Notes: generated by a model from the letters alone, not told the origin. Shown: positions 37,501 through 49,080, counted from the stretch's first letter. The stretch: 64,000 nt of DNA from Deinandra increscens subsp. villosa (GCA_039602395.1 JBCNJP010000003.1:25616269-25680268); one strand, 5' to 3'. Program-made: numbers and translations.

Positions 37501-37638
37501 CTCTAATTACATATTTTAATGAAAGATGAAACATTTTAATTAATTATTGGTCCTTTGGTGTAGCTAATGGACGGCGATCCTGGTTTGTCACGCTCCCTGC
37601 GGCGCGTTATCGCGCGTAGGATTTTTGGGGGTGTGACA
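34584..37638 (+). repeat. 3' LTR of the LARD-like element
   Basis: Nearly identical to 26358-29359. It has lost 11 bp (one copy of a short GTATCGAGTTG repeat) near 35965, and carries a roughly 65-bp tandem duplication at about 36050-36182. Confidence 0.93.
36050..36182 (+). repeat. roughly 65-bp tandem duplication private to the 3' LTR
   Basis: The segment TTTTATTGTCTTCTTTTTTA ... CTATAGCATTGTT occurs twice in a row here but once in the 5' LTR (about 27837-27902). The duplication therefore arose after insertion or during the last replication cycle. Confidence 0.85.
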
Positions 37639-37643
37639 TCCTA
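37639..37643. repeat. target-site duplication TCCTA, right copy
   Basis: Matches 26353-26357. Confidence 0.92.
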
Positions 37644-37720
37644 AGACTCTAGGCACGGAAAAACCTAAAAGACTCAAAATTTCCTAATAACGACCTAAGT
37701 TAATTTTGCTATTGCCAAGT

Positions 37721-37739
37721 GTCCCCGGCAACAGCGCCA
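37721..37739 (-). other. primer-binding site of the nested Athila-like element, tRNA-Asp type
   Basis: The minus strand reads TGGCGCTGTTGCCGGGGAC, six bases from the 5' LTR end. This is the usual Athila/Tat TGGCGCCGTTGCCGGGGA site with one change. Confidence 0.88.
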
Positions 37740-37745
37740 AAAACT

Positions 37746-39384
37746 TGATGTGTTCGGAACTACACTAAAAATGCTATTAAAACCTAGACCTAAACCTAGA
37801 CCTAGACACACCTAATTTTACCGAAAATACCTAAACTAAACCGAACCCTAAGGCAAGTGTACCTATCGGATTCTAGTAAAGCTAAGGCAAGACCGGGAAT
37901 ATCGAACCCTAGAGACACTCTATAGACAAAATTAACCTAGGACTTAAGAATGGAAATAACTGAGAAATTTGAATTGGGTTTTGTGAATTGATTTAACTAA
38001 CTTGACTAACAACCGACTAACAGACAAAAACAGGAAACTTTATAGAAATTCAGATGATGGAAGACTTACCACCTAGACCTAGAATCGTAATTAACCCCTA
38101 AACTTTACCTCGGCTTTAACTAATCTGATGGTGGCTAGTTCACCTTTTAAGTCCTTCCTAGACAGCAAATCTAACGCTCGAACAGAAGTTCACCTTTTGG
38201 GTGCATCCTATCTCAACTAAACCTAACCGTCCTCGAAACAATCTTAGACACCCTAGGCTAGCAGGAGCTACCGATAACAACCATGAATGACACGGATTAA
38301 CAGATTGACCCATTCCCTAGTACACTTCCTTTTGAGACAGTGCTAACCTAGTTCGTTAACCAACCCAACTACCCGACAATTCTTAACCTTTTGAGTCTCA
38401 GAAAAGGAAGCACATTGCAAACAAATCCCTACTTAACAATCAACACAATAGTTCAAGAGAAATCCTAAACCACTCTATTGCAATTAACCCTAAAGTTAAC
38501 TACTTTAGATAATTTACCTAAACCGAAAGACATTCGCGGGTAAATCAAGCATTAATTATCACTTACGGATCTATTCAACAACACACATATACATCAAACA
38601 TGGCAAATATCGGGATTTAATAGAAGTGCAACATCAATCAACTAATTAAAAGCCAAAAATAAAGTCAAAGCATCAATTACTCATCATAACGGTTTAGATG
38701 GTCCAATCAATTTAGTCTACGATCATGGTCTGAACATAAAACATCATAAATCTAGAACTTGGTTCAAAAACATGATAGACAATAGGAGTTTGTAATGAAA
38801 AGTGAAGAAATCGGAAGAACCGGATGATGATTTGTAGTGAATTCTCGATTCCCCGATGCTTTCCCTTGATCACAGCTCCTCTCTCCTCCGAAAATCGCCT
38901 CTGGTTGCTCTGAAGTTCGTCTGGAAGTCGATTCATCCCGAATGAAACCCTAAGAATTGAATTTATATCAATTAAGCAATGTTTTCGGAAAAACCACCTC
39001 CAAGCGTATCGATATCTCCAGGTTGAAGGCGATACGCTTAGAGCCTGAATACAACAGAATAGTCGGGTCAAACCGACTTAAGCTTCTTGTTAACCCCTGG
39101 ATCCACGCGTATTGCGTATAGGTCATCAAGCCCCAGGCGATACGCCTGGGACTACTCGTTCTGCACTTTTACTTTGTTTCCTTGTCAAATCTTGTCTACT
39201 CCGCATCAACTCTCTTGTGGCCTCGGGAACTCCTTGTTTACCTTTAAAAACATATAAAAACTATAATAAAGACTCAATATACCAAACTTAACTAAAAACA
39301 TATTAAATGACTCAAAATAGACTTGAAACGACTCAAATAATGTACAAAAGACCCGGGAAAATCAGATGTGTTTGCAACACATCA
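37746..39384 (-). repeat. 5' LTR of the nested Athila-like element (complete, 1639 bp)
   Basis: On the plus strand it runs from TGATGTGTTCGG to GCAACACATCA and is followed by the TCCAG duplication. Its first 900 bp match the truncated copy at 21394. Between 38995 and 39150 it has several inverted CGTATCGC/GCGATACG motifs. Confidence 0.92.
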
Positions 39385-39389
39385 TCCAG
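39385..39389. repeat. target-site duplication TCCAG, right copy
   Basis: Matches 21389-21393. Confidence 0.9.
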
Positions 39390-39540
39390 TTAGCTGTAGA
39401 GCTAGCCATCCACCTACTTCTAAATTACTTAAACCATAACACATACATAATAAAATAAAAACATACAAACAGTGTCATCATCCATACATAATAACTGAAA
39501 ATAGAAATGTATCAAACATAAAAGTAAAATGTTATCAATG

Positions 39541-40455
39541 TCAGATGTCATATGCATGGCATATCTTCGTGCAAACCAAGAAAATGTCATACCTGTCAAA
39601 TGATGTCGGAGTCATCCTAAAAGGATGATGAGTGGTAATCGATATGAATCTGCAGGTATATTCCATATCTTCGAAGATGATGGCTGGGGATCTGTGGAGT
39701 GCCGTAGGGACATCTACGTTGTAGGCCTTGTAGATGTGGTAGATAAGACCTCTCATGTATAATGAGCTGTTATCATTTAGTGTGGCGTCCTTAAGGATAT
39801 GGTTGGAGATTCAAGGTTTCCTTCATTAGGAGACTGTAGAATTCCAACATATCTCTTGATTTAAACATCACAGCTGAATTCCCTCGAGCAAAGATCGACC
39901 TGGTGAGGCAGTGGTGGACGTAATGGTGCAGCGGGTCATGCAGCCTCAAGCTCCTGGTGGTGCTTGGATTGTAACCTGCTGTCCCAGTGCCAATGGTCTC
40001 CCAGAAAAACTGTCGGATTGCTCCATATTCTGGATCAGACCGGTGCTCCTCGTATAGTAAGCACCATATTGAGTTTGCTAGAGGTTGCAGCTCGTGTGGC
40101 CGATAGACTCCTATGTTAGTTATGAACTGCCCCAAAGACCTCTCATACCACGTCCGCCCTAGTCTGAACCTCACAGCTCTTAGTGCATCTATGTCCGTGA
40201 TGTTAGGGTTGAACATAAAAGATGCCAAGAACTCGATTGTGCAGCTTCTGACCCCAATAGGCGAGAACCGATCAAGTAGCCACAAAATCGGAACCATCAA
40301 CAACTCAGTGTACCTGTCCATCTGGTTGAAACGCTCGAGAGTAGTGGGGTGGGGTATCACGGCTTGGGAATCACGCCGTGTCATGAGCCTTTGAAGTCTT
40401 TGTTGACAGTATCTCTCGTTCGGGGCATCGAAAGTGATCCAGTCTACCCTGAAAT
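39541..40455 (-). pseudogene. Athila ORF-1-like accessory protein of the outer element, frameshifted
   Basis: Translation on the minus strand gives DWITFDAPNERYCQQRLQRL, then MTRRDSQAVIPHP (40384), SCTIEFLASFMFNP, ALRAVRFRLGRTWYERSLGQ and LHHYVHHCLTRSIFARGNS. The frame breaks once near 39795 and continues as LNDNSSLYMRGLIYHIYKAY to 39541. The pattern TxEFLxSF...RFRLGxxWxERSLxQF...GxY is that of the plant Athila/Tat accessory ORF (Pfam family of the Athila ORF-1 type, from memory). Its role is not known. Just upstream, a pyrimidine-rich TTTTCCATTTCAG at about 40457-40469 looks like a splice acceptor, so an intron may precede this exon. One frameshift makes the copy inactive. Confidence 0.65.
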
Positions 40456-42244
40456 GGAAAACTTAAAGATATTAGTGCAAATGAAACAAGAAAAAGTGAA
40501 GTTTTTGAAAAACAGGGGGCCGGCACAGGCGGTGTCGTCTGGATTGGTCCGGTTTTCTGAACAACGATGAAAAGCACGGGCGGTGTTGGGTTCAACACGG
40601 GACGTGTTACTCGAGCCTGGTTGATATTAAAGAATGATGAACATCACGGGGCGTGCCTACCACAACACGAACCGTGTCACCCATTTTTTTTTTTTTGAGA
40701 AAATCATAAATCAAGAACAACATGACCCATGTTGGTCCAAGCACGGGGCGTGTTGTTCATCTGTTCTTCGATATTTAACCCAGAAAATCATGATTTTGAC
40801 GAAATTGAAAACTTTTTACGTGATCAAGATCGCAAACTTCCGATTTTTAACTAACCTGTTAACAATTCTTCCAAAACTCAAATCATCTATCATAAATCTA
40901 AGATATTCTAAACTAGAGTTTTTGGGAAAAAAACTGTCAAAAACTACTCTAATTCGTGTGTTTTGACATGGATAATCAACAAGGATGATAGCTAGACACT
41001 TATTAGACACAATCCTACAACAAATTTTAGTCAATTCGGTCTATTATCTCGGATTTGAAACAAAAGCCCTAATTTGACTAAAACTTTTACCTAACTAGAA
41101 CTTTTGAAGAACAATAAAGTGGTTTGGTGACTTACATGATAGTTTTATATGTGGAGGGAAGAAATTCGTGACGTGGAGATGGAATCCGGCCAGAGAGAAT
41201 ATTCGAGCACAAACCCGTGTCAAATGACATCACAAAAGGGTGTTTCTCCCTTTTGTTCGGCTGTGGTCCCGCTCAGCGCGGGGCGTGCTTGGTGTGGCAT
41301 GGCCCGTGTTGGTCAGTTGCTCAACCGTTTTTTTTGGTAAAATAGTTCTCCTTAAAAATACTTTTAAGAAAAATTATTTTAATTGCTTATGAAAAAATGA
41401 TGTCATATTGAGAATGTGTCGGGCTGGCGGTCCATTTGGTGATGTGGTGATCATATAGGAAACTAAAAATCTCAAAGTTTTCCTCAAAAGTTTATTTATT
41501 CTAAAAACAGCTTGGTTTATTTACAGTTCGGAAGTTAGACCTGGTTTATTAACGTTTTGGTAAATTTCAAAAACTTAGTTTGATCAAAATCTTATTTGAT
41601 TCTATTAGACAAAAAATTCTGATAGTTTTATTTTAAAAGATTTTTCAGATTTATTCAAACAAGTTGAAATAAATCAAAACACTTACTTGGGCCGAGGGTT
41701 GTTATTTTCATAAAATTTTACTACAATAACTTCCCTGGCCTTTGATGATTTCTTCTTTCCTTCTTGGCTGCCCGTTCCTTCTCATGGACCCTTCCTGTAC
41801 CTGAGAGGAGTGTTTGCTGGCCAGAAAAATTGTTCTCCGGGTGTAGTGTAGGTAGGAGACCAAAAATGAAAAGATAATTTTTTTATAATATATACTACTA
41901 TATATTAATTAACTAAATTACACTAATATAATATTTTTATTTTATATATATATTTAGATAGAAATAAAAGGAAAATTTTGGTTAAGCCGTTAACGCGGAT
42001 TTTTCTTGGAATCCTCGTTTGCGTCCCCGACAAATTTTCTTTAACCTTTTTAGCAACTTGAAACTTTTAAATTTATAATACATGATTTACTTGACAACTA
42101 TCATTTAACCACGTTACACAGGCAATTGCACCCATCATGGGCCGTATAGTAGTGGTAAGTTGAATCGAGATCGATCAGGACACAATGGAAAATGAGAGCT
42201 CTCAATACTCAACTTTTGTTAACGTTTAACCAAACTCTATCTTT
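40456..42244 (-). other. leader region of the outer element, non-coding
   Basis: No supportable gene. It contains repeated CACGGGGCGTG-type words at about 40515-40765 and 41278-41310, shared with this element's LTRs. The expected tRNA primer site beside the 5' LTR was not found. 41880-41960 is AT-rich. Confidence 0.5.
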
Positions 42245-43808
42245 TGGTTTTTAGAAAATAAGTTAGTAATATATATATGTATATATTTATATATATAGAT
42301 AGATAAATAAATAGGGTTTTGAGATTTAAGTAGTCATTCTCAATATTGATTGGAGAAACATACCATTAACTTGAAATCGAGTTGTTCCTTTATGACTTTG
42401 CTATAAGATTGTTTATCAGAAGAAGACCAGCCACCTTTCGGAATCTTAGGCTGCTTCACCATCTCCACGATCAACCGTCTACGAGGAGTACGAACCCGTG
42501 GGAAGGTGCCATTGATAAACAAACAAAGTGGTATAATGCCACTTACTTACAGGGTCCCTCAAACTGACGACTTACCGTACTCGACACGCCGTCATGAACC
42601 AGCAGGGGAACAACCCTGTGTGCCGAATTATTTAATTATGAAAATGTCCTTTTTAAGGGACTCTGGTTCGTTTCATTTGTACCTTGCTCTTCGCATGTGT
42701 ACGTCCGACGTAACGAGATCCAAGTTCACAAACACGTACCATCTCGGCTTCCGTGAAGTGACAAAATATTACCAACCCTCATTTCCAACCAAATACTTTC
42801 AGCCCGCACCTGTGTGGTCAACCGAGTTTGCTTACATAGACATAAGGACCTCGATCGTATCATGTAGCATGGGGTGCGAGTCACCTTTCGGATCATGCAT
42901 AGTCCCCTGACCGGGTGTCACAAGTCCGGTCTTTGGGATTTCGACTCCCTAAATGGTCTGTGATACGAAAAGCACGTTTGGTTAAGAAAATCAATAATAA
43001 ACTTTCAATAAAAAGGGTTTTCATAAAGTCATTAGACACACTTTAAAACAATGTTATAAAAACAACTCAAAAACTCATTAAAAGTTGGTTACCTCCAATC
43101 AAGTGTAAGAGTTGAACTAATCATTGTTGATTAGCTTAAAGATGTGCCACGTAGTAAACAAAGAATTTCATAGACAAAATTCTTTCATTTACTAATGCTG
43201 GTTATAGTTCTTACAGACTCCAACATACTTAAAGACTCGAAAACGCCAAGTGGCTCGTCTAATCTAAAAGTGGGAGAGGAGAGGAAAGATTGAGCAAATT
43301 GAAAAGTGGTGGAGGTTGGCTTTTATAGGTAAAACGTCTGGACTAGCACGGGTCATGTTGTGTCAGTGACTTTGATCCGTAAACCTTCCTTTATCAAAGG
43401 CACGAGCCGTGTTGAATGGGCACATGCCGTGCCATGTCAGAAGCTTGATCTCCAAATCTTTTGTCATCAGAGGCACAAGCCGTGTTTAGTTGGGCACATG
43501 TCGTGCCATGTCAGGTGGCTATGGTGTGTCATTAGAAGCACGGGGTTGTGCCGAATCAGGTGAAGATTCTTAGTATTCGGGTCGGGCATGGGACGTGCCG
43601 GGCTGGGCACGGGGTGTGCTAAGGCTGGTTTTTCTCAAAGTTAGTATGTTCTTCACTTTTCTGCAAGATTATGCTTAATTTTGGCCTAAGAAAACCTGGA
43701 AAACTAAAAAGAAAACAAAATCGACTTGTTTTGATGTTAGTAGTTAGGTTTATTCCCAGTAAGTGAGTAAATTTGATAATAAAAATATGTATAATTTTGT
43801 GTTTATCA
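42245..43808 (-). repeat. 5' LTR of the outer Athila/Tat-like element
   Basis: Aligns with 18516-20029. It has an expanded TA/GATA-rich stretch at about 42271-42312 absent from the other copy. The right end is TTTATCA at 43808. It is clearly diverged from its partner, so this is the oldest of the three nested insertions. Confidence 0.8.
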
Positions 43809-44152
43809 GTGTCCCGGATCTATCTCAATTCGGGTTGCTGGTGTTGATTCGAGTTGGATTCCTTCTGTACATGTAATCAGTATGTGTTAGTTGTGTGAGA
43901 AATCAGATGGTAAAAGTGTATATCAGTATGGTTTGCATATGAGTAGGAATAGTAATTATTTATAGATAAGAAGAGTATAGATGTACTGGTTTATGTCATT
44001 ATTCAAACTATGTAATTAATTTTGTGAAACTACTGATTTATGTCGTCATTCAAATTATGTAATTAAGTCTGATGTATAGATAGTGTATCTCATGTAAGTT
44101 CTTTAATAATAAGATTTATGAAATAGTCATTACATCATATTTACATCATATT

Positions 44153-44510
44153 CTAGTAGGAAGTGAAAGTATTTTTTTTTTTGTTACCTTGAAAGTAGGT
44201 CACCTTTAATGAGGTAAAGGCAGCCACTAACTTGTGAGGACTGTTTAGCAAACAGTTCGTATCTATAAGCTGAGCTTTTTCATGCCATAAGGCTAGTCTC
44301 ATAGTTTCACCATTGTGTATAAAGTCACTTATTATATCTTTGAGTTTAGTATATAGTTGTCTTTTCTTTATATCTAAAGAAGTAATGATGTTACTTGATA
44401 TCCTCAACTTCTAAACGCAGCGGTGGGCCACTGCTTTGAGGAACTCCAAATTCTACTCCACATATGACAGTCATAAAATCTGTTGATGACAATTTAATGA
44501 TTAGGGAAAG
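44153..44510 (-). pseudogene. RPA70-like single-strand DNA-binding fragment (Helitron-associated)
   Basis: The minus strand encodes DFMTVICGVEFGVPQSSGPP, then after a frame change LKDIISDFIHNGETMRLALW, HEKAQLIDTNCLL and TSLKVTYFQG. The NGETMRLALWHEKA segment followed by TSLKVxxFQG fits the OB fold of replication protein A large-subunit-like proteins, which plant Helitrons carry beside the helicase. Stops and frame changes show it is broken. Confidence 0.55.
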
Positions 44511-45263
44511 AGTAAATTTTTTTAGTGATGAGTTTATTATATTAAGTATCTTACCTGTTAACACTTTTTTTTCCTGCGCGTAGGCAGACTTCTTTATATG
44601 TGATGAAATTGTAGTATTGGAACACTATGCTTCTGTCGTCTACGACCGGTAGGATGGGAGTGTTCGAAACTATTTTGATTGTTGTGTCGTATAGCAACTT
44701 TCATATAATCTCTTGATCTTGTGGTGACATACCTTTCGATGTGGTAGCAGTTGTTGATGAAGAACCTTAATGATAGCTTTTGGTCTTGAGATTATGTGAT
44801 TTGTGCTTGTACCGCATCACCCTGTGTTTAAATAAAGTATGTGGTTTTAATGTGGTTAAACAGAATTGAGAATGTAACAATGTATTAGTGTTTTCTTATA
44901 TGTTTATCTATTAGCAAATAGAAGAACTTTTTTGCTTTGGGATTAGTTTTCCATTTCCTTATGACTCTTACCTCAATCAGGGGAGAGTATGCGGGTGGAC
45001 GTATGTTAGAGACTCTATATTGATTCTTCATCTGTAACCTGGTAAGAATACAAAGACAGGAGTGTTAGTCATCATTCAAAAATTTATATTTCTAACGATA
45101 TAACTATGATTCTCAATATATTTCTAGCGATATAACTATGATTCTCAATAGTTGTATACATTCAGATTGTGATTTAGTTTAATGAGAAATTACATCTGAT
45201 TCTAAGTAAAGGATAAGCATTTGTTGACTACTTATGCTCCTAGTAGGCATATGACTTTTTAAA

Positions 45264-46800
45264 TTATATGCAGACCTCATTTTCATTTATCTCATCCAAA
45301 AAGTCTGAGTACACAATATTTTTTGTCGTGTTTTGGGGTGTGTCTGTTTGTGGTATGATGAGAACTTTAAGAGAGGCAGGAGATGTTGCTCTTGACATAG
45401 CTACATACAATTGTCCATGTCCGAATATAGGTTCAGGCAAGTAGACACCAATTTTATTTAAAGATTGTCCTTGGCTTTTATTGATTGTCATCGCGTAACA
45501 AAGTCTTAAAGAGAATTTTTCCCTTTTAAATATGAATGGGAGTTTGTTATCATTGTGTATGAATCTTATTCTTAGTATGAATGCTCGATTTCCAATATTT
45601 GTTCCAGTTCAGGAGTTGTGTTACTATAAGCCTAGTGCCATTACATAGCCCTGAAGGTGGATGTAGATTACGCATAAGGATCACATGCGTATTGATTTTG
45701 ATTTCAAACGTGTGTGCTGGAATGCCTAGAAATGTTAAGACGTTCAGGTATTCTATAGGATATAACAATTATGTGTCACCTGTGTCGTTGGATTTTGGGG
45801 TGAGAGTGTCGGTGCTAGCACATTCTTTTATGGATCCTGGTGACATATGAATGATCATGTCGTTAATCATCTGTGTTGTCTCATTTTTTGGACACACAAT
45901 GGCTTTGTCATAGAGATTCGATGTAGTGGGATTCTGTAATGTGTCATGACCATATATGAAATCAATTAGTTCTAGTAAAGCTGTATTATCATAAGGTATA
46001 AGATACGTTGAAGGAATTTCAATATCTTTGGTGTCATTAGTACACCCTTTTGCAACTGTTCCTAACTTTCCGTCTCCGATATCTAGTAGCCAACTTGAAA
46101 AATTTTGAACTAACTTTCTTTAGCTTTCTGTTAGGCATCTCTTCTTTTGACCTCATGTTTTCTGTCAAGCGAAAGAGTTTAAAGAGGGTCCATAGTTTAG
46201 ATTTAGACGGGGAGATAACCTCTGTTTTCGTTGCTTTTTTTAATTAGTAGGGTCCGTCTAAATCTCCACCAAGTAATAATGACATTCCTCCAAAAGGCAA
46301 TTTTGGTTTATCAAGTATGTCTTTCAGATTCGGTCTAGAGCCTGAAAACATCTCTTGTCATTCATAGGCGCTTCGTCCCAAATTATAAGTGAAGTTTCAC
46401 TTAGCTACCCGGCTATTTGTGTTCTCTCTTACTTAAAATACACAAAGACTGTTTAGTTATATTTATAGGATTCTTGAATCTCGAATGTGTCGTTCGACCT
46501 GAGGGTAAAGTGAAGCGATTCCAGAGGCTGCAATAGCTAACACCACTTTGTTGATCGTAGACCACTCGTTATAGCTTTCAATAAGAATGTTTTGCCTGTG
46601 CCTCCATAACCGTATAGAAAGAGAAGAACTTGCTGATTCCTTTCTACCGAGTGCATAATGACATTATAGATGTAAGATTATTTAGGATGCATAAGGGAAC
46701 AAAGGTGTTGATTTTTAGCAGCTAGAGTCTCTGTGGCGTAACATCTTTCTTCCATTATCAAACGATTTTCCAAAAGCTGCAAGTATCTACCTTGCGGAGT
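45264..46800 (-). pseudogene. Helitron PIF1-like helicase domain, multiply disrupted
   Basis: In order on the minus strand: ENRLIMEERCYATETLAAKN (from about 46760), the Walker A region LLFLYGYGGTGKTFLLKAI (about 46630-46575), an ASGIASL...ERHI segment, a DEAPMNDKRCFQALDR block (about 46380-46330), KAIVCPKNETTQMINDMI (about 45920-45870), YPIEYLNVLTFLGIPAHTFE and RNLHPPSGLCNGTRLIVTQL. It ends with MTINKSQGQSLNKIGVYLPE and QLYVAMSRATSPASLKVLI to a stop at 45264. These are the ordered motifs of Helitron Rep/helicase C-terminal halves. Several stops and frame changes separate the blocks, so the gene is dead. The rolling-circle Rep nuclease part is absent, apparently cut off by the LTR at 46804. 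Confidence 0.82.
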
Positions 46801-48169
46801 TGGTGTCACACCCTCAAAATCCACATGCGGAGTATAAACGCGAGGTGTGTGACAAACCAGGATCCGAGTCATTAGTCATACCAAACCATGCAAAAACAGT
46901 TTTTAGAGACATGCGGAAGCGTAAATAAAAGTTTAACGATGTTGTGCAAAACACGCGCTAAACCCAAATAAAAAAAATAAACCAACGGGGTTTTAAAATG
47001 TGTTGTAAACCCAATGCAAAGCATGCGTCCTAATTGTGCTCTAGACCTAGATACATGTGAAAGACATGCTATGTGGGTTAGCGCAAAGGCTGGTGAGTTC
47101 ATAAATATCAATGCAAGAAAGAGTAAACATTTGCTGTAAAGATGTTTACACCATAAATGTTTGTAAGATGTTTGTACCATGGTAATCATAACCGTATTTG
47201 TAGCTAGCTAGGCCAATGATGCTATCACTATGTGGTTCGCAACCGAAGCGTGACTGTTTGTGTTTGTAATGCCTTCCACCATCGCCTAACACGAACGATG
47301 ATGATACTGTCTAGGCTAATTTTACACCCGTTCGACATCCAGTCAAGTTAGAGCTACTAACGCGGGTGGGGTTTGTCAAACCCAGTTGTACTACCAAAGA
47401 TTACCTCGCTTTCTCATAAACTAACGGTTCGAAATGTAAGGACTTGTAATTCGTGTTATATGTTCGCGCATACATGATCAGCTATATAATTATATTACCA
47501 AAACTGTTTGTAGCATGCTCTTTTCTCTAAATGTAATACTCGGAGAAAAATGTTCAAGAACTCACCTTTGGGGGCTCGGCAGAATGTTTAATAAAAGTGC
47601 ATGAACAACTCGGATCTGGACTGACTCGACCGACCCTGACGACACATTGGTGACTCATTTATTATTGAGTGTGTTTGTTTGGTTAAACTTTTCAATTATG
47701 GCAGGTAAGTACATGTTAATCGTTTCTAGCATGCACTCTAATCGTTTAAAAGCGGTAACAAGAAGCACATAAGGTTTTCACGCCTCAATAATTATGCTAA
47801 CCAAGTATGCATATTAATCAAATTTAATTATACCAATTGAGGTTTCATGCAAGGTATGTTAACCACATACGTAATCATTTATGATATAGCTTGACTAACA
47901 AAGCTCCTAAGTTTACAGAATCACATAATCTTTTAACATGCACGATATGTTGTGGTGCCATTAAATCACTAAGTATAATAAGTATGCAAATAATATATCT
48001 ATTATACAAAAAATGTAGTTATATAATTATTGTCATGTTTTATATCAAGAGTACTACCCATCATGAAAATATACAACCTATATATCACTAACAACAAATA
48101 TCACATGTATTCTATCAATTCGTGGAGGATTGCAAGGGTTAAAGGAACCAGAAAAAAATCTGCTAGCGT

Positions 48170-48232
48170 TGGGTTTGAACCCGTGACCACCTAGTCATCA
48201 GCAAGCACCCTAACCACCAGGCCATTTTAAGA
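48170..48232 (-). repeat. tRNA-like module in the second giant LTR
   Basis: The minus strand has TGGCCTGGTGGTTAGGGTG and, downstream, GGTCACGGGTTCAAACCC. These are A- and B-box-like and in the same sense as the LTR. Confidence 0.6.
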
Positions 48233-48826
48233 TTTTTGTTTTATAAGCAGTTCTCAATTTATTTAACCAGTTGCCTTCTGGTGTCATCTTCCCCATGTTA
48301 ACCCATTATATCATCTTGTAAGGAAACAAAACCATTCGACCGGCCATAATTGCTCAATCGAGTGATATATAAAAGTCTAATTATCTCAGTTGTGTAAATC
48401 ATGCATGTTAATCTCCCCCAACAGGATTTAAAATAGTAAAACGGGGCCGTGAAACTCACATTTGGGTGCACAACAATCCAGACAATAACCACAACAAGTT
48501 GCAAATAACGAGTCTTGTGTAATCTACCCAACACCTAACGAGCATATATACATAAGTGTGTGTTCAATAGAAAACGACTAAGTCTAAACCAACGTTGAAA
48601 GAGGAATGACGTTGACTAAGATATGACGAAGGTTGTGAAATTCAGAACGAGTCGAGAATGGCAAATAGCGAAGATCACGACGATAACCAAAGTCGACGAA
48701 AAAGTATATTATTAACTAATAATATACATTCATGAAATCAAAATGATAAAATATGTATATCTATATTTCAATATTTACGTTACCAAGTATACAATTATAT
48801 CTTTATAAAAAAGATCAAGTAGTAAA

Positions 48827-48828
<2 letters not shown>

Positions 48829-48862
<34 letters not shown>
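48829..48862. repeat. (AT)n microsatellite
   Basis: Seventeen AT dinucleotides. Confidence 0.95.
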
Positions 48863-48867
<5 letters not shown>

Positions 48868-49067
48868 CCTATATAAATGTATATCCAATGTTTAAAATTA
48901 ATAGTACCGTAACGACGATAAATGTACTATTTATTTACGCATTTTCCACAATATATAGTTTACAAAAATGATCGGTTTATAGCTACTAATGCTAGTATAT
49001 AAATATGTGTTTTCTACACGTCTCCATTTTATATATAAGTATATAATCCATTTTGAATTACCAAGTA

Positions 49068-49080
49068 ACACACACACATG

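Larger units (their letters stand above)
26358..37638 (+). mobile_element. large non-coding gypsy-type element with giant LTRs (LARD-like)
   Basis: Complete insertion: TSD TCCTA, 3002-bp 5' LTR, tRNA-iMet PBS, 5.2-kb interior, purine tract, 3055-bp 3' LTR, TSD. The LTRs are nearly identical apart from scattered substitutions, an 11-bp deletion and a roughly 65-bp duplication in the 3' copy, so the insertion is recent. The interior has no open frame above about 110 codons and no recognisable Gag, RT or integrase. Long LTRs with a conserved non-coding interior fit a large retrotransposon derivative, presumably mobilised by Tekay-like relatives (inferred from the TGTGACA ends and the PBS). Confidence 0.88.
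21394..39384 (-). mobile_element. nested Athila-like gypsy element (gag-pro only), itself interrupted
   Basis: Flanked by TCCAG on both sides. On the minus strand the order is: 5' LTR (39384-37746), tRNA-Asp-type PBS, a later insertion (37638-26358), gag-pro (26283-23902), a short tail, a duplicated polypurine region and a truncated 3' LTR (about 22295-21394). RT, RNase H and integrase are absent, so it is non-autonomous. The lineage rests on the Gag and protease sequences and on the PBS. Confidence 0.88.
18516..43808 (-). mobile_element. outer Athila/Tat-like LTR retrotransposon, interrupted by nested elements
   Basis: Two clearly related long repeats (about 18516-20029 and 42245-43808) enclose an internal region split by a later insertion at 21394-39384. 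The orientation is minus: the purine tract AAGTGTGGGGATATT abuts the left LTR, so that is the 3' LTR. What remains internally is an accessory ORF next to the 5' side and a 1.3-kb 3' region. Gag, protease, RT and integrase are missing. No target-site duplication was found (right flank GTGTC; no match on the left), so the left boundary is uncertain or rearranged. Confidence 0.75.
43809..46803 (-). mobile_element. autonomous-type Helitron remnant (helicase then RPA-like gene)
   Basis: On the minus strand a decayed PIF1-like helicase (46800-45264) is followed by an RPA-like fragment (about 44510-44153). This gene order is known for plant Helitrons. Neither Helitron end (TC or CTRR hairpin) was found, and the region is bordered by LTRs on both sides. 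It appears to be the substrate into which the retroelements inserted. Confidence 0.65.
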
